DNA of 64,000 bases from Lycium barbarum. Lineage: Eukaryota > Streptophyta > Magnoliopsida > Solanales > Solanaceae. The stretch is taken from assembly GCF_019175385.1 (NCBI RefSeq), contig NC_083338.1, forward strand, positions 96,406,062 to 96,470,061, given 5' to 3'. This document shows, in pieces, positions 24,724 through 34,269 of this stretch; position 1 is the first letter of the stretch, and the number at the start of each line of letters is the position of its first letter. The notes under the pieces were generated by a model, which was given only the letters and a program-made list of their open reading frames with translations, had not been told where the DNA came from and ran no database searches. The translations under genes and the position numbers were made by a program.

Positions 24724-25840
24724 CACCCACCATGTGAGTTCTATTATTTCGTCATCAAATGTTGAGACGAAGGGAGATCCCGGGGCTTTCACTATCCCTT
24801 GCACCGTCGGTCATCATGATTTTGCTCGTGCTTTATGTGACAATGGAGCTAGTATTAATTTGATGTCACTAGCCATATATAAGCAAAATGGTTTGGGAAC
24901 ACCTAGACCAACAAGCATGCGTCTCCAGATGGCCGATAGAACCATCAAAAGACCGGTGGGGGTTGTTGATGACATCCTTGTTAAAGTCGAGGAATTCTTA
25001 TTGCTGGCAGATTTTGTCATCCTTGATTGTGCGGTTGACAAAGAAGTCCCAATTATCTTGGGAAGGCCATTTCTTGCCACCGTGAGAGCCCTAATGGACT
25101 CGGAAAAGAATGAAATAAAATTCCGAGTCAATGATGAAGAGGTAACCTTCCAAGCTAGCAAGGGATTAAAATTGCCTAGTTCTTATGAGAGCATTTTGGT
25201 CATTGATTCATTTGATGTGATAGACGAAACGGTAGAGCAGCAGTTAGAAGAGAAACACTTTGACGAGACACTTTCGGCTATTTTGGTGAACTTCGAGGCG
25301 GATGGCATGATGGGGTATATTGAAACAATTAATTCTCTCATTGGCCGGGGTTCGTACTCTTATGAGCCGAAGAAATTATCTCTTGATCTTGATAAAAGAA
25401 CCACTCCTCCAGCTAAGCCTTCGATTATTGAGCCTCCAAAACTTGTGCTCAAGCTACTTCCATCTCATTTGAGGTATGCTTTTCTTGGCCCAGATAATGC
25501 TTTACCGGTTATTCTCTCATCTTTGTTAAGTGAGGAACAGACTCAAAAGGTGCTTGAAGGGCTGCGGGCTTATCGAAGATCTATCGAGTGGACTATTGCG
25601 GATATTAGGGGAATTCCCTCCGGTATTTGTGAACATCGAATCGAGCTTGAGGAGGATAGTTCATCAAGTATCGAGCATCAAAGGAGGCTAAACCCTCCTA
25701 TACAAGAAGTGGTCAAGAAAGAGATAATCAAATGGTTGGATGCGGGTGTTGTATACCCAATTGCAAATGGGTTAGTCCGGTGCAATGTGTGCCAAATAAG
25801 GGGGGCATCACTGTTGTCCCTAACTCCAAGAATGAGCTGA
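24724..25840 (+). pseudogene. Athila-like protease and start of RT
   Basis: The retropepsin-like part holds FTIPCTVG and ALCDNGASINLM; the catalytic Asp is present but the usual Ser/Leu next to it is Asn. VPIILGRPFL is the conserved protease C-terminal motif. The region up to PPIQEVVKKEIIKWLDAGV is the N-terminal side of the reverse transcriptase. The frame is left at about 25770 and picked up by the following ORF, so an indel separates protease from RT. The segment directly follows the right TSD of the solo LTR. Confidence 0.88.
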
Positions 25841-28347
25841 TTCCTACAAGGACAGTCACCGGATGGAGAGTGTGTATGGACTACCGAAAGCTGCACACCG
25901 CAACTTGTAAAGACCACTTCCCTATGCCTTTTATTGATCAAATGCTTGATCGGCTAGCTGGAAGAGCTTATTATTGCTTTTTGGATGGGTACTCGGGGTA
26001 CAACCAAATCAGCATTGCATTAGAGGACCAGGAGAAAACCACTTTCACTTGTCCTTATGGCACTTTTGCTTTCAGCCGCATGCCTTTCGGCTTGTGCAAT
26101 GCCTCGGCTACTTTCCAACGGTGTATGATGTCTATTTTTTCAGATACGGTGGAAGATTTCTTGGAAGTCTTCATGGATGATTTTTCTGTTGTTGGTGACT
26201 CCTTTGACGAATGTCTTACCAATCTCGGTAAGGTATTGAAGCGGTGTGAAGAGACCAAGCTTGTACTTAATTGGGAGAAATGTCATTTCATGGTGACAGA
26301 AGGGATTGTCCTGGGCCATAAGATTTCCGAGAAGGGCATTGAAGTAGATCGAGCAAAAGTTGATGTCATAGCCAAGCTCCCTCCACCAATCTCTGTAAAA
26401 GGGGTTCACAGTTTCTTGGGACATGCCGGCTTCTATCGGCGATTCATCAAAGACTTCTCTAAGATCGCCAACCCGATGTGTAAGCTTCTTGAAAAAGAAG
26501 CTAAGTTTGCATTTGATGAGAAATGCCTTAAGGCATTTAATGAGTTGAAGGAAATGCTCACCTCTACTCCAATTATTGTATCTCCGGATTGGTCAATACC
26601 GTTTGAGCTCATGTGTGATGCAAGCGGATTTGCTATTGGTGCGGTGCTTGGGCAAAGGCACAACAAAATCATGCACCCAATTTATTATGCTAGCAAAACC
26701 CTCAATGGAGCTTAAACGAATTATACCGTCACCGAGCAAGAGCTTCTAGCCATTGTCTATGCGTTTGAGAAGTTCCGGGCCTATCTACTTGGATCCAAAG
26801 TGGTTGTTTATACGGATCATGCGACTTTGAGGTACTTGATGACAAAGAAAGATGCAAAGCCAAGGTTGATTCGTTGGGTCTTGTTGTTGCAAGAGTTTGA
26901 CTTTGAGGTCAAAGATCGAAGAGGTTGTGAAAACTAAGTTGCGGATCATCTATCTAGACTTGAGGAAGCTGGGAGACCCAGTGGAAATCTTGAGTTAAAT
27001 GATGTTTTCCCTGATGAGAGGCTCTTGGCTGTATCTTGTGATGTTGCCCCTTGGTACGCAGATATCGCCAACTTCTTGGTGACAAGTCTTATCCCCGACG
27101 ATATCAAGGCTTATCAAAAGAAGAAATTCTTGAGGGATAGTCGTCAATACTATTGGGATGAGCCCTATTTATTTCACACTTGTGCCGACAACATCATTCG
27201 GTGATGTGTGGCCGAATCTGAGGCCATGGAAATCTTGAAAGCTTGCCATGACTCTCCCGTGGGGGGTCATCACAGTGGGAACCGCACAACAGCTAAAGTG
27301 CTTGAATGTGGCTATTATTGGCCCACCATTTATCAGGATGCAAATTTGATGGTGAAATCTTGTGACCAATGTCAACGCTAAGGATCAATTGGGAGGAAGC
27401 ACGAAATGCCAATGAATTTTGTCATGGAGGTTGAGCTATTTGATGTGTGGGGCATCGACTTTATGGGCCCATTTGTGAGTTATCGTGGTATGCGTTACAT
27501 CCTCGTTGCGGTTGACTACGTGTCCAAGTGGGTTGAAGTTGTAGCATTGCCCAACAATGATGGCAAGAGTGTCACCAAATTTCTCAAAAGAAACATATTC
27601 ACAAGGTTTGACACTCCACGGGCAATTATTAGTGATGGTGGCACTCACTATTGCAACAGGCAGTTCGCTAATATCTTGGAGAAATATGGAGTGCAGCACA
27701 GGGTGACAACTCCTTACCACCCCTAAACCAGTGGGCAAGTCAAAGTCTCCAATCGGGAGATAAAGAGCATTTTGGCCAAGATGGTTAATGCAAACAGAAC
27801 TGATTGGTCATCTAAGCTTGATGACGCTCTTTGGGCTTATCGAACAGCGTTCAAGACACCCATTGGTACTTCTCCTTATCGGTTGTTGTTCGGCAAAGCT
27901 TGTCATTTACCTGTTGAACTCGAACACAAGGCTTTGTGGGCATTAAAAAAATTGAACATGAATTGGGACGAAGCAACCAGACTGCGGTTGTTTCAAATGA
28001 ATGAAATGGATGAGTTTCGGTATCATGCCTATGAGAGCGCAAGTTTGTACAAAGAAAGGATGAAACACTATCATGATGTCAAACTTCTGAAGCGAGATTT
28101 TCAACCGGGTGATTCGGTGTTGTTGTTCAATTCAAGGCTGAAGCTCTTTCCGGGCAAATTGAAATCTAAGTGGTCCGGCCCTTTTACTTTGGTGAGTGTG
28201 TCACCCAATGGGTCAATGGAGTTAAAGTCTGACGACGGGACGCGTACTTTCAGAGTACATGGCCATCGGGTAAAGCACTGCCATTGGATGGTTGATGGGG
28301 ATAAGATTGTCGATGCTCACCGATTAAAACATCGCACCGGACCTTAG
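25732..28347 (+). pseudogene. Athila-like RT, RNase H and integrase, five in-frame stops
   Basis: In life this part would copy RNA to DNA and integrate it. RT: VCMDYRKLH, FPMPFIDQMLDRL, YCFLDGYSGYNQI (first catalytic Asp), MPFGLCNA and VFMDDFSV (catalytic Asp pair). RNase [45 protein letters not shown]. Integrase: His/Cys finger about 27245-27378, core [20 protein letters not shown] and a Glu in [12 protein letters not shown], the full D,D,E set. [16 protein letters not shown] gives the C-terminal domain and there is no chromodomain. Stops TAA 26713, TAA 26935, TGA 27202, TAA 27379 and TAA 27724 are all in one frame. Confidence 0.92.
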
Positions 28348-28549
28348 CATCCAAAGTGGTATCACGTCGTGCCACGACGTTAAATTGTGCGCTTCTTGGG
28401 AGGAAACCCATGTGCATCTTTCGCAATATATTTTTCTTTCATTCCGTTGATTTTTTGTTGTTGTGTAGTTTTACATGTTTGTTGATGTGTTGCAGAACCT
28501 AAGTGTTGAAAACCAGAAAATTGCCAGGACAGCAGTTACACGACACATT

Positions 28550-28810
28550 CGACGGACCGTCGATCCGATCGACGGAACGTCGAATGCACCGTCGAGTGGA
28601 TCACAGGAAAGATTGGTCACTGGAAATTATGGCAAATCGACGATAGGTTTGACGCTCCGTCGAACTGATCGACGGTTAGATCGACGGGCGTTCTTCTGCT
28701 CTTTGAATATATAAAAAAAAAGAGAGAGAGAGACGGAGGGTCGTATTAAAAAGATGGAACGTCGACTGAATCGACGCCCCGTCGATTGACCACTCCCTCC
28801 GTCGTTTTTG
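28550..28810. repeat. Cluster of CGACGG/CCGTCG palindromes
   Basis: It holds TCGACGGACCGTCGAT, GATCGACGGAACGTCGAA, 'gacgctccgtcgaactgatc' and ATCGACGCCCCGTCGAT. The same motif type occurs in both LTRs (near 17264, 17380, 32585, 32645 and 32840). Confidence 0.85.
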
Positions 28811-29083
28811 ACCCGACGATTCGGGGACGTGGGTTTATAACCCACGTATGTTACCCCTCCCATTTTTCATCTGTAACGTCTCCCGCTCCTAATCCTCTCT
28901 TTTCCTTAACTTCTACCGCTTCCCTCACTTTGCATTAATTGCTACCCAACCCTACCCACTCTCCCCTCCCTTCCCCAACCCCCCTACCGCCACTCCCTCC
29001 CCCCCTGCCTACTACTTTATCCCTCCTTGTGTGTGATTTTTTGAGTAGTTTTCCATCTCTAGCAAGTTGCACTCATCTTCAAG

Positions 29084-30002
29084 GTATGTGCCTTACTAGA
29101 TTAGTTTTCCCTTGTGAATGTTTGGTTTTGCATTCTAGGGCGTATGTTTCTTATTTTTGATTGTTCTCCTTGTTGATTGCATCGTGTTATTTTCGCCTGG
29201 TATGCTCATATTTTTTGCTGGGGGTGGTTTGTTGATTTGTCTGTGGTTGTTAGGTGATTGATATTTAGCCAAGTTGCAGGGCATTACGACAAATACACCT
29301 CAGTCATGAGGTTGTTGTTGTTTTGCCCACCAACTGTTCGATGAAATGCCAAAGAGGGGCTTTGGGTGTTACAATGGCTTGGAGGGCATTACGACCTTCG
29401 TGTTGTTTTGCCCGCCAAATATTTTCCCTAGTCTAACCCAAGCCAACATGGGGTGAAGTCTGAGTAACCCCAAAATACGTGATGATTGGCATATCGGCCA
29501 AAGAATGTATCGAATCTGTAGTCTAGCATGCGAACACATTCGACGCTCAATTAGACGGCCCGTCGATTCAATCGACGGACCGTCCTATTTAACGTCGAAT
29601 GAGCCTTATCTAATATTCTTGCCAAAAACAGCATTGATGGTGGACTCGACGACCCGTCGAATCAATTGACGGGGCGTCTTTCCCACCGACGTTTAGTTCA
29701 AATTTCCAGTGGCAAATGTGGTGACAAAATGAGATCGACGGCCCATCGAATTGATCGACGGGGCATCTTTCTCACCGTCTTTTGCTCGATATTTCCAGTG
29801 GCTCACCAGCAATTGACGATGCGATCGACGGCGCGTCGAACAGTTCGACGGGAACTTTGACGCTTCGTCGATCTATTCGACGATTCTTTAGCACATCGAC
29901 AGACCACTGGCAGCCTTAACAATGATCACATGTCTTGTACTTTTAACTGATTCTTTTATGTTTTTATGGTTATCTTAACTATGAAGTGTATTCTTTTCTC
30001 AG
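29084..30002 (+). other. Candidate intron before ORF3
   Basis: CAAG|GTATGT at 29081-29089 fits a plant splice donor and TTCTTTTCTCAG|G at 29991-30003 fits an acceptor, only two bases before the ATG of ORF3. Athila-type elements are thought to express the third ORF from a spliced RNA. The element is dead, so this is a fossil signal; use was not shown. Confidence 0.45.
29552..29900 (+). repeat. About 90-bp tandem array of palindrome pairs
   Basis: Units begin at about 29552, 29646, 29735 and 29825 (spacings 94, 89, 90). Each starts with a TCGACGGCCCGTCGAAT-like palindrome, then a second GATCGACGGGGCGTC-like one. Two units share ATTTCCAGTGG downstream. The G+C-rich palindromes stand out from the A+T-rich surroundings. 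Confidence 0.75.
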
Positions 30003-30004
30003 GA

Positions 30005-31669
30005 ATGCCTCAAAAGAAGCAAGTAAAGCGGGGTGGTGGTCCCAGACAAGGCCGAGGTCGGGGTCAAACAGTCCTTACTCTTAGGGACGAACCCTCTAAC
30101 TCTGACAATCATGCGGCAGCCCCAACGGCTCGATCGAGGGCTCAGACCACCACGCCCCAAGCAGAATCACCCACTTTGGTCTCCTCGCAGTCTACCGGGG
30201 GGACTTCATTCTCCACATCCGCCGATTCTAGTGATGCAGCGACAGACCCGCCAGCCGCTCCTGAGCGAAATTCAGATGAGGAGCACGAGCGACTGCGGCT
30301 GCAAAAGATGGAGATCGCAGAAGTCCGCTTCCCCTATGAAGGGTGCCGAAAGTACTATGTCAGAGGGGCCGATACAGATGACGGGGGTCATCCGAGGAGA
30401 AATATTCAAGAGGAAGAACAAATCAATATGAGCGGCTTGGAGAGCTACCCTCAGATCACCGATCTCATCCAGCACTATCATCTTGAGGCATTCACCCAGC
30501 CTTCAGGGGATTATTGCCCGACCATGGTCCGGGAATTCTATGCTACATACAGGTTAATGCTCGAGCAGCGCCATAAGAACAAGAGAGCTTTGAAAGCCGC
30601 CCCTCCATTGGACACAGTGTATGTTCGGGGTGTCCATGTTGACGTCTCAACGCGCACAATCAATCTGTTTTATTTTGGTGATGACTTCGTGGCACCGACC
30701 ACAGTGGACTTTGATGATAAAATGGAAATACGGGCTGAGCAATCTGTACGGGAATGGTTTGCGCAATTGATGGCTAGAGGGCCAGCAGACCAGACCCCAT
30801 GGTTGAGAAAATTAGGTGTCAACATCCGTAAGGCAGATATCAGCTTGGAAGCTAAATTCTGGTGGAATTTCGTCATCTATCGGGTTCTGCCCACGGGAGC
30901 AGATAACATAGTCACACCAGATAGAGCAGTGGTTGTGGCTTCTATGCTATCGAGGTACCCAATGAACTTGGGTGATTTGATCAGTAGGGCCATCCGGGCA
31001 CGTGCACCATAGGAGGCGACAGCCTTGATATTCCTGTGCCTCATCAAGCAGTTGTGTCGGTTGGCCCAGGTGCGGAACCTTGAGGCATTTGCAGCTACTC
31101 TTCAGGCAACAAAGGTGTGCGACATCATGCGGAGTAGGGATGAGACCCTCAGTACATCTCAGGCCACCAGTACTTCATTGTTAGAGCTCATGGGTGAGCA
31201 GGCTGAGCATGTCACGGATTCAGTACCTCAGGGCACAGAAGAATTGTCCACCACAGAGGCCTCCATACCATCTGTAGCTAATGCTACCCCTTCTTCTGAG
31301 GCACCACCTCGGCCCGCTGTTCCATCTGCATCTCATATTCCTCCGTCAGCCACAGCATCTGCTTCCGAGGATCTCTTTGTCCTCAACAGAGCCAACTTCA
31401 GGGAATTTGCAATCAAAGCAGAACGTGCTGATCAGCAAGTGACCCGGATACTATAACAATTGGGTAGGTTTGTCCGGAAAGATATTGCACCAGAGTTGGA
31501 GCCCTTTCAGGAGGCTATGGAGAGGCATCATGCTCGAGTCAATGCACGACTTAACAGTTTGGAGATGCGGATACTCACTATTGAGAAGAAGAGTGAGTCT
31601 GGCACTTCGGGGGATTTGAAGACCGAGCTTGACCAGATCCGTCTGATACGCTCAAATTACACCTATTAA
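30005..31669 (+). pseudogene. Third ORF in the env position of the Athila-like element
   Basis: ATG at 30005 follows the candidate splice acceptor. The N-terminus is basic (PQKKQVKRGGG), then Ser/Thr/Pro-rich. A folded-looking part (about residues 100-320) has EVRFPYEGCRKYY, MVREFYATYR, TVYVRGVHVDVS, WFAQLMARG and KFWWNFVIYRVLPTG. It resembles the 'putative plant transposon protein' domain (Pfam Transposase_32, from memory). A Ser/Thr/Pro-rich tail and a possible coiled coil end it. No signal peptide or clear membrane segment is visible, so env-like function is not supported. In-frame stops TAG 31010 and TAA 31454 break it. Its final codons run into the right LTR. Confidence 0.75.
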
Positions 31670-33019
31670 TGGCGTAAAGCGGACGATGTCAAATATAGTA
31701 ACCCAAACAAGGTTGGGGTCGAATCCCATAGGGAATATGAAGGGAAAAGGGTACTAATTGTATGCGATACTAGTCTTCAAAGGCTTTAATCCTATTCTGA
31801 TTATTTTAAAAAGGAGATTTGGTTTGTATTTGCTATTTTGAACTGTTTGAAATTTGTTTAGATTTGGAGAACCAAAGTTGTGTCCCCACAATGATTAGAC
31901 ATTATGCTATGGGTGTCAATATGATATATTTCTAATGGGTCGCGGTTATGTATGCACTTAATCTCTAACACACTTTCTAATATTTTTCAATAGTTAAAAA
32001 GTATTTCTTTTCATGATTTTCCCAAATGCAGAAAAGTTATAAATAAGGCTGATTAAATATACCAAGTAGAACTTATCTTATTCCTAAGCGAGTTCATTAA
32101 ACGAGGGTTAGCGCCCCGAGTCCTTGTTATATTATTTTAAATCACACCCTAGTTCATCTTTCCAAATAAACTAGGGTTTGTGCATGAACAAGTGTTTGCA
32201 ACCACTTATAGAACAATGAATATGAGAAATAATAAAATACATCACAACCCATTATATATATATACAATGTTAGATACCCATTGCATGACACCCATCATTT
32301 GGGTCCACAACTTTGATTAAAGAGACTACTCACACATTATGGTCTCAAAAGTAGTAAGCAATAAATGAGACATAAAGCTTACAAATGTAATAAAGATGAT
32401 GGAATATAGAATCTTGTGTCTTCACTAAGCTCCAAAAGGGGAGTATTCAATGCTCACCCACCAATGGGACTTTTTAGTTGAGTCTCTTAAATTCTAAATG
32501 GAAAGAAAAAAACCTAAAATGTTCTTTAAATAGGCTACAAAAACGCCCAGCAGAAAACTGACAAAAGTGCCCCCGATAGCAAGATCGACGGACCGTCGAT
32601 TTATTCGTCATTTGTAACTTCAGCACTGTGTACCGTTCGACGGTGCCGTCGACCAGTTCAACGCTCCGTCGAGTATTCCGTCTTTTTCTCCTCTGTTGAG
32701 AGATCCTTCTTGACGACACAAACGACGAAACGTTGATCAGTTTGACGCTTCGTCGATGCCTCCGTCCTTTGTCGTCTTCAACTTTGTCATTACTAGAAAA
32801 TCAGGCATATCGACGGTTCAAAGGACGGTTCGTCGTCTGATCGACGGACCGTCGATTCTCATTTCTGGCAACTTTTTCTGTTGTTCTTTGCTTTTTGCTT
32901 TTGGGCCATTGTTTTCCTAAAATACAACAAAACATATTAACGAGAACCAGATTTACTTGAAAACAACCGAGATTCATAGTAAAAAGGTGTCGAATGTGCC
33001 ACAAATCCGCGGCACATCA
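31644..33019 (-). repeat. Right LTR of the Athila-like element, inverted
   Basis: On the plus strand it starts TGATACGCTC (the reverse of GAGCGTATCA) and ends GGCACATCA (the reverse of TGATGTGCC), so it lies opposite to the left LTR. It is 1376 bp, the fuller copy. Its U5 tip is joined directly to ORF3: there is no polypurine tract or primer site at 31600-31643. The inner flank CCGTC does not match the outer flank ATAAG, which argues against an independent solo LTR. Confidence 0.85.
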
Positions 33020-33192
33020 ATAAGCATTTGAAAATCACGCACTATAACTTCGTGAAAGATTGTATGTGAGGTGTCTGATAGGAACATGTCAGGTGTTTAA
33101 TGAGTATGATTTTTAATTTAGGTGTCTAAATAAAAAATATTGGATAAGTTTGGGTGGTCGTATATTCATCTTTGGGAAAAATTCACAATTAT

Positions 33193-33856
33193 CCATAGGA
33201 CCCAAAAGTTTACCCGATCCTATCCATTTACAATTATATTTATTAAAACAATTACACTGTAATTTTGATGGCGTTTGGAGTAGATTTTCATCTTGAAAAT
33301 TTCGACCAAACCAACTTTAAATCAAGTCTAGATGAACTCAAAACTTTAGATTCAAATTTATACGAGCATGTGCAATAGTAATACCTACTCAAATTCTAAG
33401 AACTAACAACTATATCATGTTTTTAATTTCCGAACCCAAGCTTTTAAAGATTCTTCAGTATTGATCAAATTTTATTTCTCCAATTGTCATTCATCAAATT
33501 CAGATTATAATCAATTTTATTTTTACACAACAACACCCAGATGATTCAACAACAAAAAATCAATAATTTTTAGAATTTTCTATTTCAAAAGATTATCAAG
33601 CATAAATTTGTAGCAAGACGATTTTTTTTTTAAAGCATTTAAGGTTCATTAAAAGGTTATCAAGCGCTAAATGTGTCGTTTACCTACTAATGAGAGCTAA
33701 TATTTGAAGACCATCATTTGGGCATGAAAAAAAATATATGACACATATTTTGAAACAAATTAAAGATGTTTAGAAGTGGAAAAAAATTGTTTGGAATAAG
33801 TTGGAGATATTAAAAGGAAACGATGTCCCAAGTGATTTGTGATATATATATATATC
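33193..33856. other. Unassigned A+T-rich sequence
   Basis: I recognise no gene or repeat family. A short TA run lies at 33842-33855 just before the Del-like LTR. Confidence 0.5.
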
Positions 33857-34002
33857 TGTAACGACCCGTTAGGTCATTTTGACTATTTTACCCCTAATGA
33901 CCCTTCCCCTAGCTTCCTTAGACTTGTGGGGATGAGTGACATGATTCCCGAGGTATTTGGATGAGTGGTTGGTTCTGATCCCGAAGGACTTGGGGTATTT
34001 AG
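33857..34002 (+). repeat. 5' LTR remnant of the Del-like element
   Basis: It matches the first part of the 3' LTR at 40389 (TTTACCCCTAATGA, GGGGATGAGTG, GAGTGGTTGGTTC) but lacks several internal stretches. At about 34003 it changes directly to integrase coding sequence, marking a large deletion. Confidence 0.8.
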
Positions 34003-34269
34003 GACTACCTACAATTCAGAGCAGTTGGCCAGAATCTACATGGAGAGATCGTTCATTTGCATGGTGTACCTATTTCTATTATTTCGGATCGAGGTACTCA
34101 GTTTACATCCCATTTCTGGCGATTCATACAGAAGGAGTTGGGTACACGAATGGAGCTTAGTACAACATTTCACCCTCAAACTGATGGTCAGTCCGAGCGT
34201 ACTATTAAGGTCCTTGAGGATATGTTGTGAGCCTGTGTGACTGACTTTAGTGGTCATCGAGACCAGTCC
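34003..34269 (+). pseudogene. Gypsy integrase core fragment (Del/Tekay-like)
   Basis: The reading starts at RTTYNSEQLARIYMER, shifts frame near 34045, then gives GVPISIISDRGTQFTSHFW, FHPQTDGQSERTIKVLEDML and a TGA. The second Asp and the Glu of the catalytic triad are visible; the first Asp is lost with the deletion. It is cut by the inserted LTR and resumes at 39659. Confidence 0.85.

Larger units (their letters stand above)
28348..29965 (+). other. Non-coding spacer between pol and ORF3
   Basis: There is no supported gene. Two clusters of CGACGG/CCGTCG palindromes (28550-28810 and 29552-29900) flank a C/T-rich stretch (28850-29030). The first cluster follows 'gttgatgtgttgcag' and resembles the start of the LTR motif region, so parts may derive from an LTR-like sequence. 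A candidate splice donor lies at 29084. Confidence 0.6.
17097..33019 (+). mobile_element. Athila-like Gypsy retrotransposon with inverted LTRs
   Basis: The order is plus-strand LTR (17097-17644), tRNA-Asp primer site, gag, protease, RT, RNase H, integrase, non-coding spacer, third ORF and then an LTR in the opposite direction (31644-33019). Both outer tips read TGATGTGCCGCGG inwards. The outer flanks GTAAG (17092-17096) and ATAAG (33020-33024) match at four of five bases, suggesting one insertion event. Internal DNA belongs to the Athila lineage by gene order, lack of a chromodomain and the ORF after pol. All ORFs carry stops, so it is dead. The solo LTR at 19633-24718 was inserted later. Confidence 0.75.
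16210..33183. mobile_element. Mutator-like (MULE) shell split by an Athila-like insertion
   Basis: The two outer ends are inverted: the left has AATTTTTGGAAAAAGATGAAT-like sequence and then 'aaatttatcc' and 'catttaga'. The right, read on the other strand, has AATTTTTCCCAAAGATGAAT, 'aacttatcc' and 'tatttagacacc'. Long inverted ends with this 'TTTAGACAC' feature also occur in the MITE at 52676-53841. The interior before the insertion (16403-17096) has no recognised gene. I could not find matching 9-bp target duplications, so the exact limits are uncertain. Confidence 0.5.

Noticed and set aside
30005..31669. A retroviral-type envelope gene
   Set aside because: There is no signal peptide, no clear transmembrane segment and no fusion-type region; the domain looks like a plant transposon protein.
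31644..33019. An independent minus-strand solo LTR
   Set aside because: Its two direct flanks (CCGTC and ATAAG) do not match, while the outer flanks of the whole element nearly do. It is not fully excluded.
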